Assembly (NCBI GenBank): GCA_933228895.1
Contig: OW121849.1
Coordinates: forward strand, 42,688,354 to 42,752,353
Length of the DNA: 64,000 nt
Direction of reading: 5' to 3'
From: Platycnemis pennipes
Taxonomy: Eukaryota > Arthropoda > Insecta > Odonata > Platycnemididae
Numbering within the stretch: the stretch's first letter is position 1; the number at the start of each line of letters is the position of its first letter. The notes beneath the pieces were generated by a model. The model searched no databases and had not been told where the DNA came from. It saw only the letters and a program-made list of their open reading frames with translations. Made by a program: the position numbers and the translations under genes. Of the stretch, positions 10,556-24,500 are shown piece after piece.

Positions 10556-13500
10556 GTTGCCTTCTAAAATATTGCTAAGCTATTCTTCGGTTACTCGGTC
10601 CAGTCATTTGATCTTCATATTTTTTTCTCTAACATCACATTATAATACTTCCATCCTAACATTTTCTGGGGATTTTAATGCCTCCACTACCATGAAGAAA
10701 AATGCTCCAGATATATGTTATAATGATGTTTTTTCCTTGCTTCCAAGGCTGTATTTCATGCTTATTTCTTAGTACAGTCCTCTTTTGGCATATGCCCTCT
10801 TTCTCAGAGTTCACTCATTATTCCCTTATTTCTTCTTTCACCGCTTATTACTTTTCCTTCCAAACGACACTGATTTTTCTCTCCTTCAAGCTTTTGTTCT
10901 CCGAGTTAATCTCACCAAATTTCCTCCATATACGTACCTAAACCTTTAGTTCGTATTTATTACCACTTCATTGCACAATTAAAATCTATTATTATTTCCC
11001 CTTACCAGGTTAGCAAAAAAAGGGCTGTGTGTTGTAACTATTGATTTCAAGACTTTAAACCACCTTACGCTTTACCATCGTCTAAAACTATAAACCTAGC
11101 TTGAACTCAATCTGCCATACATACACTGCCCTATTATCGCATTTCATTCTACAAGTGTTCAACTATGGTTCAACCTTCCTCTTTCTGTCTCCTTTCTTAA
11201 AATTTTCAACAGTCTTCATGAAATGGAGACGGAATACACTAAACAATCGGGTTTAAAAGGTTCAGTAAATGAAGAATGGGTAATTGCAGATAGTATGGCA
11301 ATAATGAAGTGGTGACTACCAGTAAAAATATCTGTAAGACGATACCATATTTCGCTGCGAAAAAAAAACAAACACACCTCACTAGATCTATCAAGGACTG
11401 CATCATGACAGAAACGAAATATATGAGTCTAATTACAACGAACCAGAGTAATAAGTTCAATAATGAATGATCTTATAATATTCATAATTTGTATCGTTAA
11501 AAATATGTAATCTATCACTCAGTATTTATTGTACTACTAAATCAGAGAAATAGAATGTTTCACGCAGGGATAACAATTTGCAGATAATATTTATACACGT
11601 TAAAAAATGAGTAGATCCTCAAGTTCTATATGCTATTATCCTCATGATAGGGAAGTGCATATGCTTCTCCGATATTGGCGCCAAAATACCCGGGACTGGT
11701 TTCTCACATATTGGCATCCGTTTGAACCTATATCGAATTATGAGAAATGGTCAGCTCCATCCAATGATGTTCCAGACCAAGGCATCTTTCTTCAGCAGCA
11801 ATAATAGAGTAAACCAATCTCAATCGGCCAGTGAAGGACCGAAGGAGTGAAGTGCAACGTAAACAACGTAAAGTAGGAGCAACGGGAACAGACCGAGCTC
11901 ACACCGACAACAGGTTTCGCAGGAGCCTTAGTCAATCGATTCATTTTTCCATCATAAGTATTGGCTTGCTATAGTGACGGAAAAATGTAAGCATAACACC
12001 AAGCAATGGGACCGATCTATTCAAGTTAAACTTCATGCATGCCGGCTCCTGGACATCTCCATGCCACATGCTCTACCATGCTGGGTCTTTTTTCAGCAAA
12101 CGGACACGGTTTTCATTGGTCAAAACCCTTTACGACCACACTCAACACGTTTTGTTAGCACAATAATACACAAAGATTGGGAGAGAAAGGTGGCAGCAGG
12201 CTTACAACTCTACGTCAGGCTGTAATAGTCAACTTCTACTAAGGGTCAATTAAAAGATTAAGAGAAACTTAAACTTTTTTGGAAAACATTGGTATCTCAT
12301 CCTCAGAATCACGGGTTGACCATTCGCGAAGGATCAGTTATTGACTAATAATCTCTCTATACAGCCGTCTAATACAATAAATGGCTAATATAACATTTTC
12401 ACCGTTGCAAGTTTTATTAAACAGAAGCATAAATTTTGGAGTGAGATAAGGAAAGAATTTGGTCCCTGAGTATTGAATAATGACGTCAACAAATACCTAA
12501 ACCTTACATTACGCCATCATAAATAAACAATTCTACATCAGAATGTATTTGTAAATGGACTTATACCTTGAAAAGAACATTCTAACAAGCGGTTGCAGCC
12601 ATTTCTAGACTTCTTGATTTCTAGCTTCTTTTTTTTCAAAATGCCTGTAGTTTTCCTAATTAATCTCTATTTTTTCTTTGGCATAAAATACTAGACCAGT
12701 GATGATAGTAACTATCTAGAGAAAATAATTGCTTCGGAATCCGAAGAAGAATAACGTAGTATTTCTACGTAATATTATTATGTATAAATATATATCTATT
12801 CTGGACCACGGCTCAAATTCATAACACTCACTGTTGGATGATGGAGTCAGACGAGGATCTTGGCGATCTTGGACCTCACGCGAACAACATTTTGGTGATC
12901 CAAAGATGATAACCGGTCCATCCCATGGTCCCAGTTGACCGTAGCCAATACAGGACATAAGCTGTAGATTCGAAAATAAAGGCTCGTGTACTTTTCATGA
13001 ATAAATGAAATCTTTTTTCATTATATTACGAAATAAATCACGGTTTTCAAATTTATTTACGTCTAGGATAACAATTGACACATATTTTAGCATTGAAATT
13101 CAAGGGAAATGAAATTATTTGGGCTATTACTACTTAATAAAGTACCTCAAGATGACTCTGAGAGGGTATGCAAAATAATTTTAGCTCTTGATGGGTCTGA
13201 AGTGAATCGTGTTAATGTGTCAATTTGGCATCAAAGCAATTTTGCTTCTCTCTCTTAGATTACACTCAGCCTAGTTATCAAGTGGAAAAACTTCAAAGAC
13301 AAGGTAGTCATTTATAAAAGGCATATCCCTTGTTGTTACATATATCATTGTGTACACGGGCTACAAATGCATTTCAAATCACTGCAGTAACACCCATTGA
13401 TGGAGATCCCCCCGCCCCGGCTTCAGACCACATATCCCTATCCCTTCTATCCCTTCCATCCCTATCCTTATACCTTTCCTCCCGGTCTGAAGCGCCTATT

Positions 13501-13990
13501 AGTGCGGAAACAGACTTGAAAACACCATGAGTAACACCCATATAAAGTCCATGGGTGCATTCCTAAAATAAATATCAGCAATCCCAATCTTTTCCTGCAA
13601 TCAAAAGCACGACACTTATATCGAGTGCCGATTTTGTGTTCTGTACTTGAGGAAGTTTAATTTATGACAATCGCTGATTTCTGAGTATTCGAAGATTTGA
13701 TATATACCGCTGTAAATCTTTTTTCATTATATTATCAAAACAGTGAAAGAACCGACAGGTATAATGAATGAGAAATGCAACCCATTCAGTGAAATGAACA
13801 TGATATCACAAGACTTGGGAGTAAGTTGAGACATTTAAAAGCGACAAGGGAAACTATGTGGAACGTGGCTGGTGGAATATTCGATATCCCCACAAATACT
13901 AGTAGATGGAAATCATGTTCAGGGAAATACGAAGAGCCACGACGATATTGGCTTGTACCCGCAGAATTCTCGATGAAGAAATTAGCCATA
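10556..13990. other. Intergenic stretch without a recognisable gene
   Basis: Many short frames occur, for example pyrimidine-rich ones at 10560-10940 and others at 11600-12225 and 12716-12958. None shows a domain, splice-compatible neighbours or a family resemblance I can defend. The 10560-10940 part may be an antisense LINE remnant, but no diagnostic motif survives. Confidence 0.3.
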
Positions 13991-14124
13991 AAGACTTAGT
14001 TTAGTTACTTTAAGCCTCAATCCTGAAATAATTCAATCCGTGAAATTGGATGGCTTTTCATGATTTCATATTCTGTCGTAGCAGGGGCATTTCAGAATTC
14101 TAATGGGGGAGAGAGGCATGCATG

Positions 14125-14351
14125 TTTGAAACCGTCAGGATTATCCTAAATAGGTAATCAAGGAGCCACGGAGTACAAACACGAATGGTTTGCATATCTA
14201 GTGTGTTTAAATGCTCATTTCAATTTCACTCATTGTTTTCACATGAGTGAGACTGTAATGAGCACCCGAACACACCAAATTTACGAACCACTCGTGTTTG
14301 CACCACGCTACTAGTTGGTAACCTATTCGAGATAATCCCGAAGGTTTCAAA
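14125..14351. mobile_element. Foldback/MITE-like palindromic element, 227 bp
   Basis: The left arm (TTTGAAACCGTCAGGATTAT, then CAAACACGAATGGTT and GTGTGTTT) is repeated as the reverse complement in the right arm (TTTGAAACCTTCGGGATTAT, then CAAACACGAGTGGTT and GGTGTGTTC). The arms are about 100 bp with a short AT-rich centre around CACTCATTGTTTTCACATGA. There is no coding capacity. A diverged half-copy appears near 53350-53420. Confidence 0.8.
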
Positions 14352-14359
14352 GCCACTGC

Positions 14360-15395
14360 CATAGACCAGACTGAGGTCTATATTGAAGTTCACGCTAGAA
14401 CAGATATTTTAAAAGAGGGATGTTTTATACCGTGGTTTTTCCATATGCACGCTGAAAAATTTATCTATTCGATCATGAAATGACGTCTACTACTAAGAAT
14501 CGAAGTTCCCTGCTTATAGTAATGGAAATGAATAATTGAAGTTCCTCACTGGCTACAAAATACTGGCAAATCACATGTAGGATGAATTAAAAGACATGAG
14601 GCCCCAAAATAAAATGCTAAATTGCGCTATCTCCTCACTGATAAATCTAAGATCATATTAAGTCCTAGTTAGTGAGCCGCTTCTTATATTTCCGACGGAC
14701 TGATCTCGGTCACAAATCATTTCTGGCTTGGAGCCCTGCAAAAAACCTCTCCCGTAATTTCCATAAACATTGTGCTATAAAGACAGGAGTAATGGAAGAA
14801 TAAATATTTGAGTACCCTTAAGCCCATATTTACAGTAAGTGGAAGCGAAGATTTTACTCCATTTCATTTGCGGCAATGTATAATGTCCGCACAACACATG
14901 TATCTGAAGGAATCTAATGAATAATAGAAACAGGAGAGAGAAGAGAGAACGTTTATAATTATCAACTTATAGACAATTTTCAGAATACCTTCTTACGACT
15001 TACTGACTCAAGCAAAAATAAAATTTATACAAAAAATCTATAGCCTACGATCTGCAATATAGCTATAAAGGCCCAGCAAAGCACCAGCTCTACAAGCGTA
15101 GACCGGAGTCATTCGTTGCTCTCCAAATTCAGGTAACACTCTCTGCTAAGCAATCACAGGCTTTTAAGCTTCCTACTCAATGAAATAGCCACCTAAACGT
15201 TATATTTTCACCGGAAGATATGGCATATCTTGCTCTGAATCTCTGCAAGCTATCTTACCAAAATTGAATTTGTTTTGGGTAGCATTCACTTAGATACCAC
15301 CACCGACTGAACCCTAAGGGTAAGTCTTATTGTAATATAGCATAACTACTGATTCGGTCATATAATTATAGTGTTCCCAAAGGCTCGTAGGATTG
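14360..15395. other. AT-rich intergenic sequence
   Basis: No open frame of note, RNA gene or repeat is recognised in this stretch. Confidence 0.3.
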
Positions 15396-15397
15396 TG

Positions 15398-16010
15398 ACA
15401 TTATTATTAGTGATCCACCAGTTAAGGGCGGTTTCGATGGGCATAAAAGTCTTACCCCGACCCGTATCTTTATTATGATTGCCTTCCATAGCTCGGCATA
15501 TCTATTACCACTCATTATTCTATCCAAACTTCCCGTCCTCCTCTACCCTGCGTACCCAACATCCTTCACAGTGTCACACCCTTCAACAAACACATCCATT
15601 AATACCTGTTCAATCCAGTTCCTGTGCCATCTCCTAATTTCCTTAATAAACTTCCTTTCCTCCTGCAACATCTCCAGCACTTGCTCGTTTATCATCCTTT
15701 CCACCCAACTTACTGTCTTCTACCATTCATCTCAACATTCCAAAATCCCTGGGTCTATTTTCATTTTCTTTCCTCAGAAGTGATGCTTCGGTGTCATTCA
15801 GCACCGCCATCAACATCAAGACTTTCATCAGTCTTTTCTTTACGCCCCTACCCTGCCATTAGTTCAAAATTGTAATCCTACGCCTCCTTTGTCAATGCAG
15901 TTCTCCTTTGAACTTCTATGCTTCTCTGCCCTTTTTCCTCCAGAATACTACCAAGATAGCTTAATTGCTCCACCTGAACCAGCAAATGGTCACAATGCTA
16001 CCTGATATTT
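15398..16010 (-). mobile_element. LINE tail (endonuclease-RT type), antisense, degraded
   Basis: The minus strand gives FWNVEMNGRRQ, VGWKG with TSKCWRCCRRKGSLLRKLGD, and NRYWWMCLLKGVT-like pieces in shifting frames. These correspond to the FEMWVWRRM...SWVERMTNEQVLEM...EEIRRWHRNWIEQVL tail of the same broad family as 3985-4415. Its 3' end, at the low-coordinate side, is marked by ATTATTATTAG (15400), the complement of a (TAA)n tail. It is heavily mutated and non-functional. Confidence 0.65.
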
Positions 16011-16469
16011 TGGTTTCACAGAGGTGAAAATTGGCTTTTATTTATGTAACTAGATACAAAGATTCTGGGTAGGAGCATACCCATTTTCGTAAATTATTCA
16101 AGGTATTACGTTTCTGTCAACCGCAAATGGAACTAAGCCGTGATTGGAGCAGAGATTGTCGATCGATTGAGTGGTACTTTTATGAAGCGTGCGTAGTACC
16201 AGGTAAGAGCAGGTGCGTCGAACGTTAAGTATTGTTTACAGCCGACTTAGTGATAAAATAATTAGAACGTGCATCGGAGTTTTTCCTGGTGAAGGCGAAA
16301 GGGCCATATTAAATTTAAAAAGAGGTCACTACCGCCCTCTTTCGAATCCATTGGTACCGCGGGTTCCTTTCTTTTTCATCAGAAATTTCATTCGCAGAGC
16401 GGGGTCTGCGATAAGTAGCTGCACTGTACGGCAGAATTTTTTTCACCCGAATGAACCCTGCGCCACGCA

Positions 16470-17830
16470 CGTAATTATGTCACTTTTTTCATGCGTTCAA
16501 CACGGCAGCGGCGGGGATTTGGCGAAATGAATCGGTTCGAGGCGTGTGTGTGACAGAGAAGTGAGAACGGCGCCCCCCCGCGTTTGACAAGGCTGGTTGG
16601 GCACGTGGCGGTTGGTACGCGCCTCGACTCCCGTGCTTGAGTATATAGGTACCGTTCGCACGACTGCGACAAGGGAGAGAGAGAGGAAAAGCGAGTCGTG
16701 GAAGGAGGTAATGGGAAATGAAGAGGTGAGGTAGATGAGAGTGATAAACCGGGGACGGCCGTGGAATGAGTGATAGGTGGATAAAAGTGGTGGGGTAAGA
16801 GATAAAGAAATGGAGGAGAGAGGGGGAGGGAGATCGAGAATATCCGCCTCCTTTCGCTTTGACCAAGACCCCCAAGAACCAATTCCCCCCCCCCCCCCCC
16901 AAACAGGAGTTCCCAGAGGTGGAACTTGCGTGAGAGATATCATCGGGAGACACGCAAAAATATCCAACTCCCCTTGCCCTACCCCCCCAACACATCACGC
17001 GGTGTCCCCAACTTACCATCCGACTTGAAGGAATACTGTTCTCCACCGTTCCACCCCTCCAAATCTCCTCACCTCACCCCCAATTCCTTCCTCTTAACTC
17101 CTCCTCGCCACTCAACCCGTCTCAATTCCGCACACCACCACCCTGGTCCCGTCTCCTCCTCGACCTGTGGACTTTTTGATTCGCGCAGTCGCGAGGGAAA
17201 CCATGCCCCCCATCCCTCCCCCCGCTCATCCTCCTCCTCACCTCTCACATGCCCGCACCCCGTCGTCGACCCGGGCCATTGTCGAGGGTAAAAAGGATCC
17301 CCTTTTCCGACCCTTCCGACTCCCTAGCACCCTTCCCTTCCCCCCTCTCCCCCACCTTCCACACCACACACTCCTTCCCAAGCCCTCCACCATCCCGGAG
17401 GAAGGCGCTCTGAAGGATGCCCAGAATGCTTTTGTCGCCTCCGTAACAAAAGGGAAAGAGGTGGCTCAGGGGTGAGAATAAGTGAAAGCGTTGAGGAGAG
17501 GTCGAAATGAAGAAGAGAGCGGTGGGATGGGGAAGGGGGGGGCTGGGGGGAGCGCTGAGGGGAGTTGGGTGGTGGGGATGAATAAAAATTATTTTAAAAA
17601 AGTGTGGCGAGGGTTACTGCGCGCGACGCGACTCGTCGTCGCTGGAAAATCTAAGGCAGGCCGAAAAAAAATTACGTCGGCGCGAGAGGAGGTCGTGAGT
17701 TATATTTTTTTCAGAAAAGTGGAGACTTGGTCGCCTCGTAAACGATCTCTCGGATGCATTTGGACCGGCATGAGACGTCACGGTGGAGACGTAGAAATTT
17801 CGCGTGCATGATGTCGAGGGCGAAACATTT
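16470..17830. other. 1.3-kb GC-rich island with strong strand asymmetry and a poly-C tract
   Basis: This is the largest GC-rich block in the window. From 16670 to 16840 the + strand is purine-rich. From 16880 to 17420 it is extremely C-rich, including a run of 16 C at 16885-16900 and CCCCCCATCCCTCCCCCC-like sequence. Long open frames exist on both strands (for example 17167-17475 + and 16489-17046 -), but they are proline/serine-rich and overlap one another, so they reflect composition. A TATATAG at about 16642 and many CpG are compatible with a promoter or 5' exon of an unseen gene. No coding call is made. Confidence 0.4.
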
Positions 17831-18099
17831 TCGCGGGGAACATCGACCACCGTGGGATATGCGGTGTCGCAGACATATTGATTTCCCAGTTTGCTCCCAT
17901 TCTTGTAAACAGGAGATGTGTGCGGAAGGAAAAAAATAAGCCACTTTGGGACCCTGAAAATTCTAGGACGTCCGCGGAATGTTTCCGGTGATTGCGGTAA
18001 AGCTATCTCGTGATGCGTGATGAGAAAGTATGTAAACATCCTCAGCGGTCATGTACGTATATACTTATAGTAAATATAAGATAGATTGACAGAGAAAAC

Positions 18100-18195
18100 C
18101 TTCACCTCGTCTAGGATTCGAACCACGAGTTTGCTGATAGAATTCACGAGTTATCCCACAAACCATCAAAGGAATTCGATTCAACACACTGCTTC
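18100..18195 (-). mobile_element. tRNA-headed SINE fragment, antisense (weak)
   Basis: The minus strand contains ATTCCTTTGATGGTTTGTGG, then CGTGGTTCGAATCCTAGACG, which has a perfect B box. The A-box region is poor and the body is not clear. It could instead be a tRNA pseudogene. Confidence 0.45.
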
Positions 18196-18199
18196 TTAA

Positions 18200-21100
18200 G
18201 GTAATCTACCTCCCAAATAAGTAAGTGTGATCATCGCTGCAAAGAATACTTCACAAATGGGACATACTTCAGCCTACAACAGTTTTATAATTCTAGATTC
18301 TTTTCTCGTAGCGCAAAGAGGGGGAAAATACAAAAATGATAGCCAAAAATTATTTTAAAAAATATACAATTTGCACCAATGGCTGATATAGTCTTAATAT
18401 TTTCATTCAATGTTTTGAGAGGGAAAAAAAGAAATGACGTCATCTGTATGACAATACAACAGCTGTAGTATTACATCAACAGCAAAACTGTAGCGTCGAG
18501 AGCGTTATTTCACAAGTACAATTTTCTGTTACACTTAAATGTACAAAAATACAATATATAAAGTCGTATGTTAGTTCCAATTCTTCAGCTACGGTAAGTT
18601 CATTCTATGAGTACCGTTGTTTATCAAAATCTATCCAAAAACTAGATATACTGCAAATCATTGAGACATTGCCAATTCGCGTGAACAATGGAGTTGAAAA
18701 AGGAAACAAGAATATTTTGATAGAATCCTGCGAGACACAGAAATGCATAAAAGTGCTTTCAAATGCACCATAAGAAAGGGAGTGCAAATAAAACAATACA
18801 TTATGGACAATGTGAATAATGGATAAAGAATAAGGTTACAGTGAATTGAAGAGAATATATTGTGGAACTATTTCATGAATATAACATGCTTCGCGTTTAA
18901 ATTTAGTTTGGAGTAGTTTGGAGTACAAAGAGCCTGGAATAAAACGATGGAAGATAGATAACGCGTTGCAAGCGATAAATATTTGCAAGGCGGTAAGAAT
19001 TCCCTATGTCTCGATCTGTACGTTTTAAACTCATTCATACAATATATGAAGATGGAGTCTGGCCAGAGGACATCGTACGAAAGTTGCTGGTGGAAATCAA
19101 GATGCGGCAGTGTCGGTGGATAGAACAAGTAATTTGACACAATGTGATACCTAAGGTTTACGATTAAGGATATATTATTCTGTATCCACAAAAAATGCAG
19201 GAAAAATGGGATTTTGAATGGCATGAAGAGGTAGGAAATATTCGGTATGACGCAAGAAATATTACACCATGGTAATTTTTACAAAATAATCACAGTTAGA
19301 TAAGGTAAAAAAAGAACACTTAGCCTAACTGTTAAAAATAAAATTATACGTGGATACTTCTCATTTTTTCCAACACATAAGGACCATTGAGTTAAATAAA
19401 TAGAAATGCAACACAGAACCTCCATAAACATTGCTCATAACGCAGAACTACATTTTTTGCACATATAAAAGTCACGGGTAGTGGGTGGCAACTTCAACAG
19501 CCACATAATTAGTTGCTGATAACAGCGTTGAAATTTGGACCAAGGAGAAAATGACCAGGAATACAAAATGACAGAAGGTGAGGATTTGCAGTGTACCAAT
19601 TATTTCTAATTTCTGCGTCGAGAAAGCAATAAATAAAGTCAAATAGAAATCCTACGCAATTATATTCAAATGGGAAATATTATCCTGTTACAATTTGCCA
19701 AGTATACTGTTGTAATGGCTGAGACAGGACAAAATCGAAGAAGACTCAACTTAGAAAATATACTGACGTGCACCTTGGGAAAATAAAGAAAAATAACAAT
19801 AGGGTACATAGTGGAAGAACAGAGTCAAGATCACTATAAAATCAAGAAAAATATTTGGATGAGGTAGGCAAGTGTTTTCTCTTTGAACACAGAATTCCCA
19901 GAATAGCAATAGGTGAATAAGATGACATGCGAAGAATATTTCAGGTAAAAATTTCAGGCAAAGATGAATTCAGGGAAAACTGGAAATACAAGTTTGGAAA
20001 TACGAAAAAACTTCATAAGAAGGTATATTTGGAGCATGATCATATATTGATTTCTTAATATAGATTGTTTGTAACCATTCAACTTAGGGCTAACATAAAG
20101 AACCAAGATGCAAGACTGTGATAAAAATTAAATACTTTAGGAAACCTACAGACCTAGGCATTTGTGCGGCTAACTCCGTTAATATTTTTAATTATTAAAT
20201 TTGCAGTGGCCTAAGTGAACAGATAAAACAAATAATGAAAGCAGGATGAAGTCTGGAAGGCCTCAAACGGACATTAAACACTAAATGGTTTCTATGACCT
20301 GAGAAAAAAGTGTGAAACTATGCAACAAATATTAGATATATTTTAAAAGATTCCGTAGAAAAAAATTATAAGTGAACCAAAACAAATGGAAAACGCTAGG
20401 TAATGAACGGTTGAACGAAGGAAAATGGTACACGATGGGAGCACAATGAATGTGAACAGCAGAGGCTGTCCATAGCACTACAAATAAATGATTTTATGCA
20501 TTAAAAGAAAGACAAAAAGAACAAACATGGCGGCCTGTCAGTTATAAATCACATTCTTCTTAGGTGAATTGCAGGAAAAGTGTATTTTTTCATTTTTTAA
20601 TTTATCTATATACACGCTGCCTTGAAGAAATTTCCCAAAGTTCTAATCATAGCAGTGGTCAACCCATTCTCTTAAAGCCTAATGCTAATACCTAGAATCC
20701 GAGTCAAAATAAATACTTCCCCATTACTACTGCATGTAAAATCACTGGCTTAAGATAAAAAATGTGGATACACGTGTCTCAGAATAGATCTAAAGACATT
20801 TACAATTTATAAGATAGCATGTGATTATTATGTTAAGAATTTTGTATACACTTATTAGTAAATGGACAACAAATGAATTTATATGGCAATAAGAGGTGAT
20901 TATAATGAAATCTCTATATAATTTTTATGTCAGTAATTATCTTTAAGATTGCATAAAATGCACGCGATTGGTCTTATCGACGGATTTCCTGAAGAAAACC
21001 TCAAACAATTTCCTCCAAATTATTGGTTTCTTCACAATGATACCATCTCGCGAAGTTAATTCCGCCGAAATGGTGAACGATGAACGGTATAAGTATGCAT

Positions 21101-21460
21101 AAATGGTATCGTGGTGCCACTAAGGATAAGAAATTATATCACCTTTTCTCCAACTAGATGTTCTTTCCACTACATCAACATATTTCAGATGCAGTAAAAT
21201 ATTTTTCGGCGTTCCAACCAGTTGATTGATTAAAATAACCCGATTTTTTTTAAATAAAAATCGAATCTGAACGATATAATTCATTTTTGAGAGTCAAAAA
21301 CAATGAAACAATGCATGTATTAATTGGAAACACTTATTATTATTATTTTATCCTAAGAAATTGTGTATGCATGTGTATCAATTGTCTCTCAAAGGAAAAA
21401 GCAAACATTTTAGATGAAGAAACTATCAGCATAAAATTTTAATTCACATTAATTGCCATG
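18200..21460. other. AT-rich intergenic sequence
   Basis: No gene is visible. Short frames at 18605-18796 and 18868-19224 on the minus strand show no domain, no coding periodicity that I can judge, and no partners with matching splice sites. Confidence 0.3.
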
Positions 21461-21467
21461 CGAAAAA

Positions 21468-21565
21468 ATTCACCTGGACCGGGAATCAATCCACGGACCT
21501 TTAGATTTCCGGGCCACTTCGCAGACCACTACGCTACCCAGGATCCCTAATTCGCAGGGCAATTG
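21468..21565 (-). mobile_element. tRNA-headed SINE, family C, antisense
   Basis: Reading the minus strand gives GATCCTGGGTAGCGTAGTGG (A box TAGCGTAGTGG), then TCTGCGAAGTGGCCCGG and GTGGATTGATTCCCGGTCCA (B-box-like). The continuation GGTCCAGGTGAATTTTT is close to those of the SINEs at 25150-25255 and 25320-25400. It is not a real tRNA gene, because the stems do not close. Confidence 0.75.
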
Positions 21566-21569
21566 TACC

Positions 21570-24500
21570 GAGGTTTAAGGTACCTACTAGATTTAATAAA
21601 ATTTTAAATTACAATACATGCATAGTTGTCTTACTGAGCATAGCAAACACGTTTAGTATCAATAAAAAAATAATTCACAGCGATGGTCATGCATATTATT
21701 TTGCAGAAAAAGTGTGTAAGTGCATGCGACATACCACCAGGGAATGTTAATAAAACTAAAATAGTTAAGAAATTCTACTAACAAGGCAATTTTTAGCTAA
21801 CAAACGTGAGTCTAGTTAGTCCGTCAGCATATAACGCATAAGTGAGAAACAAAAAAATTTTGCTATTTCTGTGAGTTGTTAGGAAAAGTAAACAATATTT
21901 TGTGATGTCACAGTGATGAAGGCATAATGAGAGGATGAAGAGAACATTAATCATATAGATGTAGACACACAACATTACTTATCAGTAGAGGTCCAGGAAA
22001 ATAGTTTTAAAAATTCAAAATTAGTTTTAAGAATCTCAAACTTAGTGAAATATAGTTTCATGCTTATTTTAGCTTTTTTCCGGTACAAATAAGATTGCAA
22101 AAAAAAAACAAAAAATTACAATATTTTTACTGTGCCTTCCGAGGGCACAAAAAATAATTTGTAAGACATGAAAATCACGTCATTGTACTAAAATATTAGT
22201 AGTTATAAATTAAAACTGTTAATAACAGAGTAATAGCTCATTTTGATTGTACACTAACAGACAGCTCGACTAAGAAACTGATATATTGTTCTGTTTGTCC
22301 TACTTGTCTTGGTATTTCTTAACATTAACAGTGCATAAAAATTCATTTACTTTATGTTATCATTATATGTAGAGCCCAAGTACCTAAGTTACTTGAATGA
22401 AAACATTGTTAAAGTCGCAGCATTTTCTGGTTTCAATCGATGCCAACGTTCGCTAACTAAAGTGGAATACTGAGATAATGACCTCTCACTGTCCACGTTG
22501 TTTGTGGGTATCCACAAGGATTACACTGCAAATTAAGCCAACACTGGGTTGCCCTCTTTCATTAATCAGAGGATTGCCATAATGTCTAGGTCTGTGTTTC
22601 TCGCATTCGCCAGCTTATTTTTAACAGTTTTCCTTGATATAGCATAATGTTATCGAAGTGCCAAGAAAGGTGCTCGATCAACAAGAGGAAGTGATGACTG
22701 AATTTTCTTCAAAGCATCCTTATGAAGAGGTGTTTTAACTAGAGATGGGCCGAATAGCAGATTTCTCGAATTCGAATATTAAATCATGACTCAAATACAT
22801 ATTTGAATACCTGGAATTTCGAATAGCTCAAATACTAGAATTACAATTCATATGTTAAATGTTATTCTGCTGTAATTATTTATGTGTTGCCTGGCGAAGG
22901 AAAATGCTAAAACTTGATTAAATTAAATAATTTAATTTTAGTTTTAAAATATCAAGTATATAAAAAAATAACTTTACTACCAGTGATGGACCATTGAATA
23001 TATTAACTATTATAGGCATTAATAAGAGAGCAGATAGCTTTAATACACCTTCAAGTTCTGGCAAGTTATGAATCAACCACCAAATAGTGTCAAAGTAGAA
23101 GTAAATTGAAAATTTACGCAAGAGAATAACGTTGGAAATATTAACCTAGGATCCTATAAAATGAACTATGGAATTACTATGACCAGTAACCATTTTGTAC
23201 GCAGAATTCTGCACGGGTCTGTGAGTAAAATATATCGGTGTCTCCGAGTTTGAGAAGCTCTAAAAGAGAAAACCAACTTTAATGCAGTTAGGTTATACAT
23301 GGTAATTATTATTTCTCTCCTTCTCAATTCTGTTCATGCTGGAAAACTTGTGACTGCAGTGGTACTACCCAAGTTTCAGTGAGGTAAACAGTTTCATAGT
23401 AAGGTTTTATGAATTTCATAATAACTTTTGAATATTTGAAATAAATAAAAATTTGTTGCTGTCTTTAATTAGCTGAAATTTCAATTTTATATGAGGACAG
23501 CGAACATGATAAAAATAACTCAATTATTGGTCATCGAATTTGAAGTCACAAAAACAATTCTTATCTAAATAAAATTTTGTAAAAGTTTATCTTAAGTGAC
23601 AAAAAAATGTATTTGCATAAATAAATGTAGTATTAAACATTCTATAAAATACATTTACTGCGTTAAAATGAATTTCCTTTTTCGGGAGGTGTAACTTCAA
23701 CCTCTGGAATCACGGTGTATTCTCGGCATAAAATCGCGACAATGGCTCGTAGTGATAGCAGTGTAGAGGAATTAGTTCTCAGTAATTCCAACGTAAAATC
23801 CATTAGCTATTTGCGAAAGTACGATATGGAAGAAGAGGCAGATTGTGTGACCTCTTATAAATTAATGATTAATATGTAAAGGGAGTAAGCGTAGCCCGTA
23901 TCGAGCGGCAACCGTCGACGATGTTTACGACTTTCCTTCGATTTTGAATCGTGACTAGCGGTGACTAGTTTCATTTTGTTATTTTTCGTGAAAAGACAAG
24001 ATTTTGGCCGAAATTCCATTTTTTAAAACTGTTGTCTTTCTACCATAAATTATGCAGCGAAACCCATCAACAGACTCATATCTCTGCCGTTTGTTATTTT
24101 CGAAAAACATCCGGTTATGTTTGGCTTGATGCATTATATGACAGTGACAGTGATTATGACAGTGTTTCAGTGCATATATTTTGTAAAAGTGGCGCCACCT
24201 ACGAATGTAATAAAAATTTGCCGTTTTTTTCGATACTTCGTCCGAAACGTAATGAATTCGAGTTTTATCGTTTTATGGCCGCATTTTCGTGTAATGTCGC
24301 GTCATGTCGACAAATCTATTTTCCTGGATCCCTACTTATCAGTCCTGTGTACTACACAGAATAGAGAGCAATTTAATCACGCAAATGGTGAACTGAAAAA
24401 TAATATAAACAATTGATACAATTTTTTATCGATAACTATGTTAAAATGAATTTCATGTACCTCTATTTCTAGAAGTATATTAGAACAATATAGGCTTGAG

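Noticed and set aside
16489..17046. Longest single open frame in the window (185 codons, minus strand)
   Set aside because: It lies in the GC-rich island, overlaps long frames in both other minus frames and on the plus strand, is low complexity and lacks any domain.
21468..21565. A functional tRNA gene
   Set aside because: A and B boxes are present, but the acceptor and anticodon stems do not pair and the same body follows in other copies, so it is a SINE.
24032..24416. Overlapping 110- and 99-codon frames on the plus strand
   Set aside because: Two frames overlap each other, no domain is recognised and no splice partners are visible.
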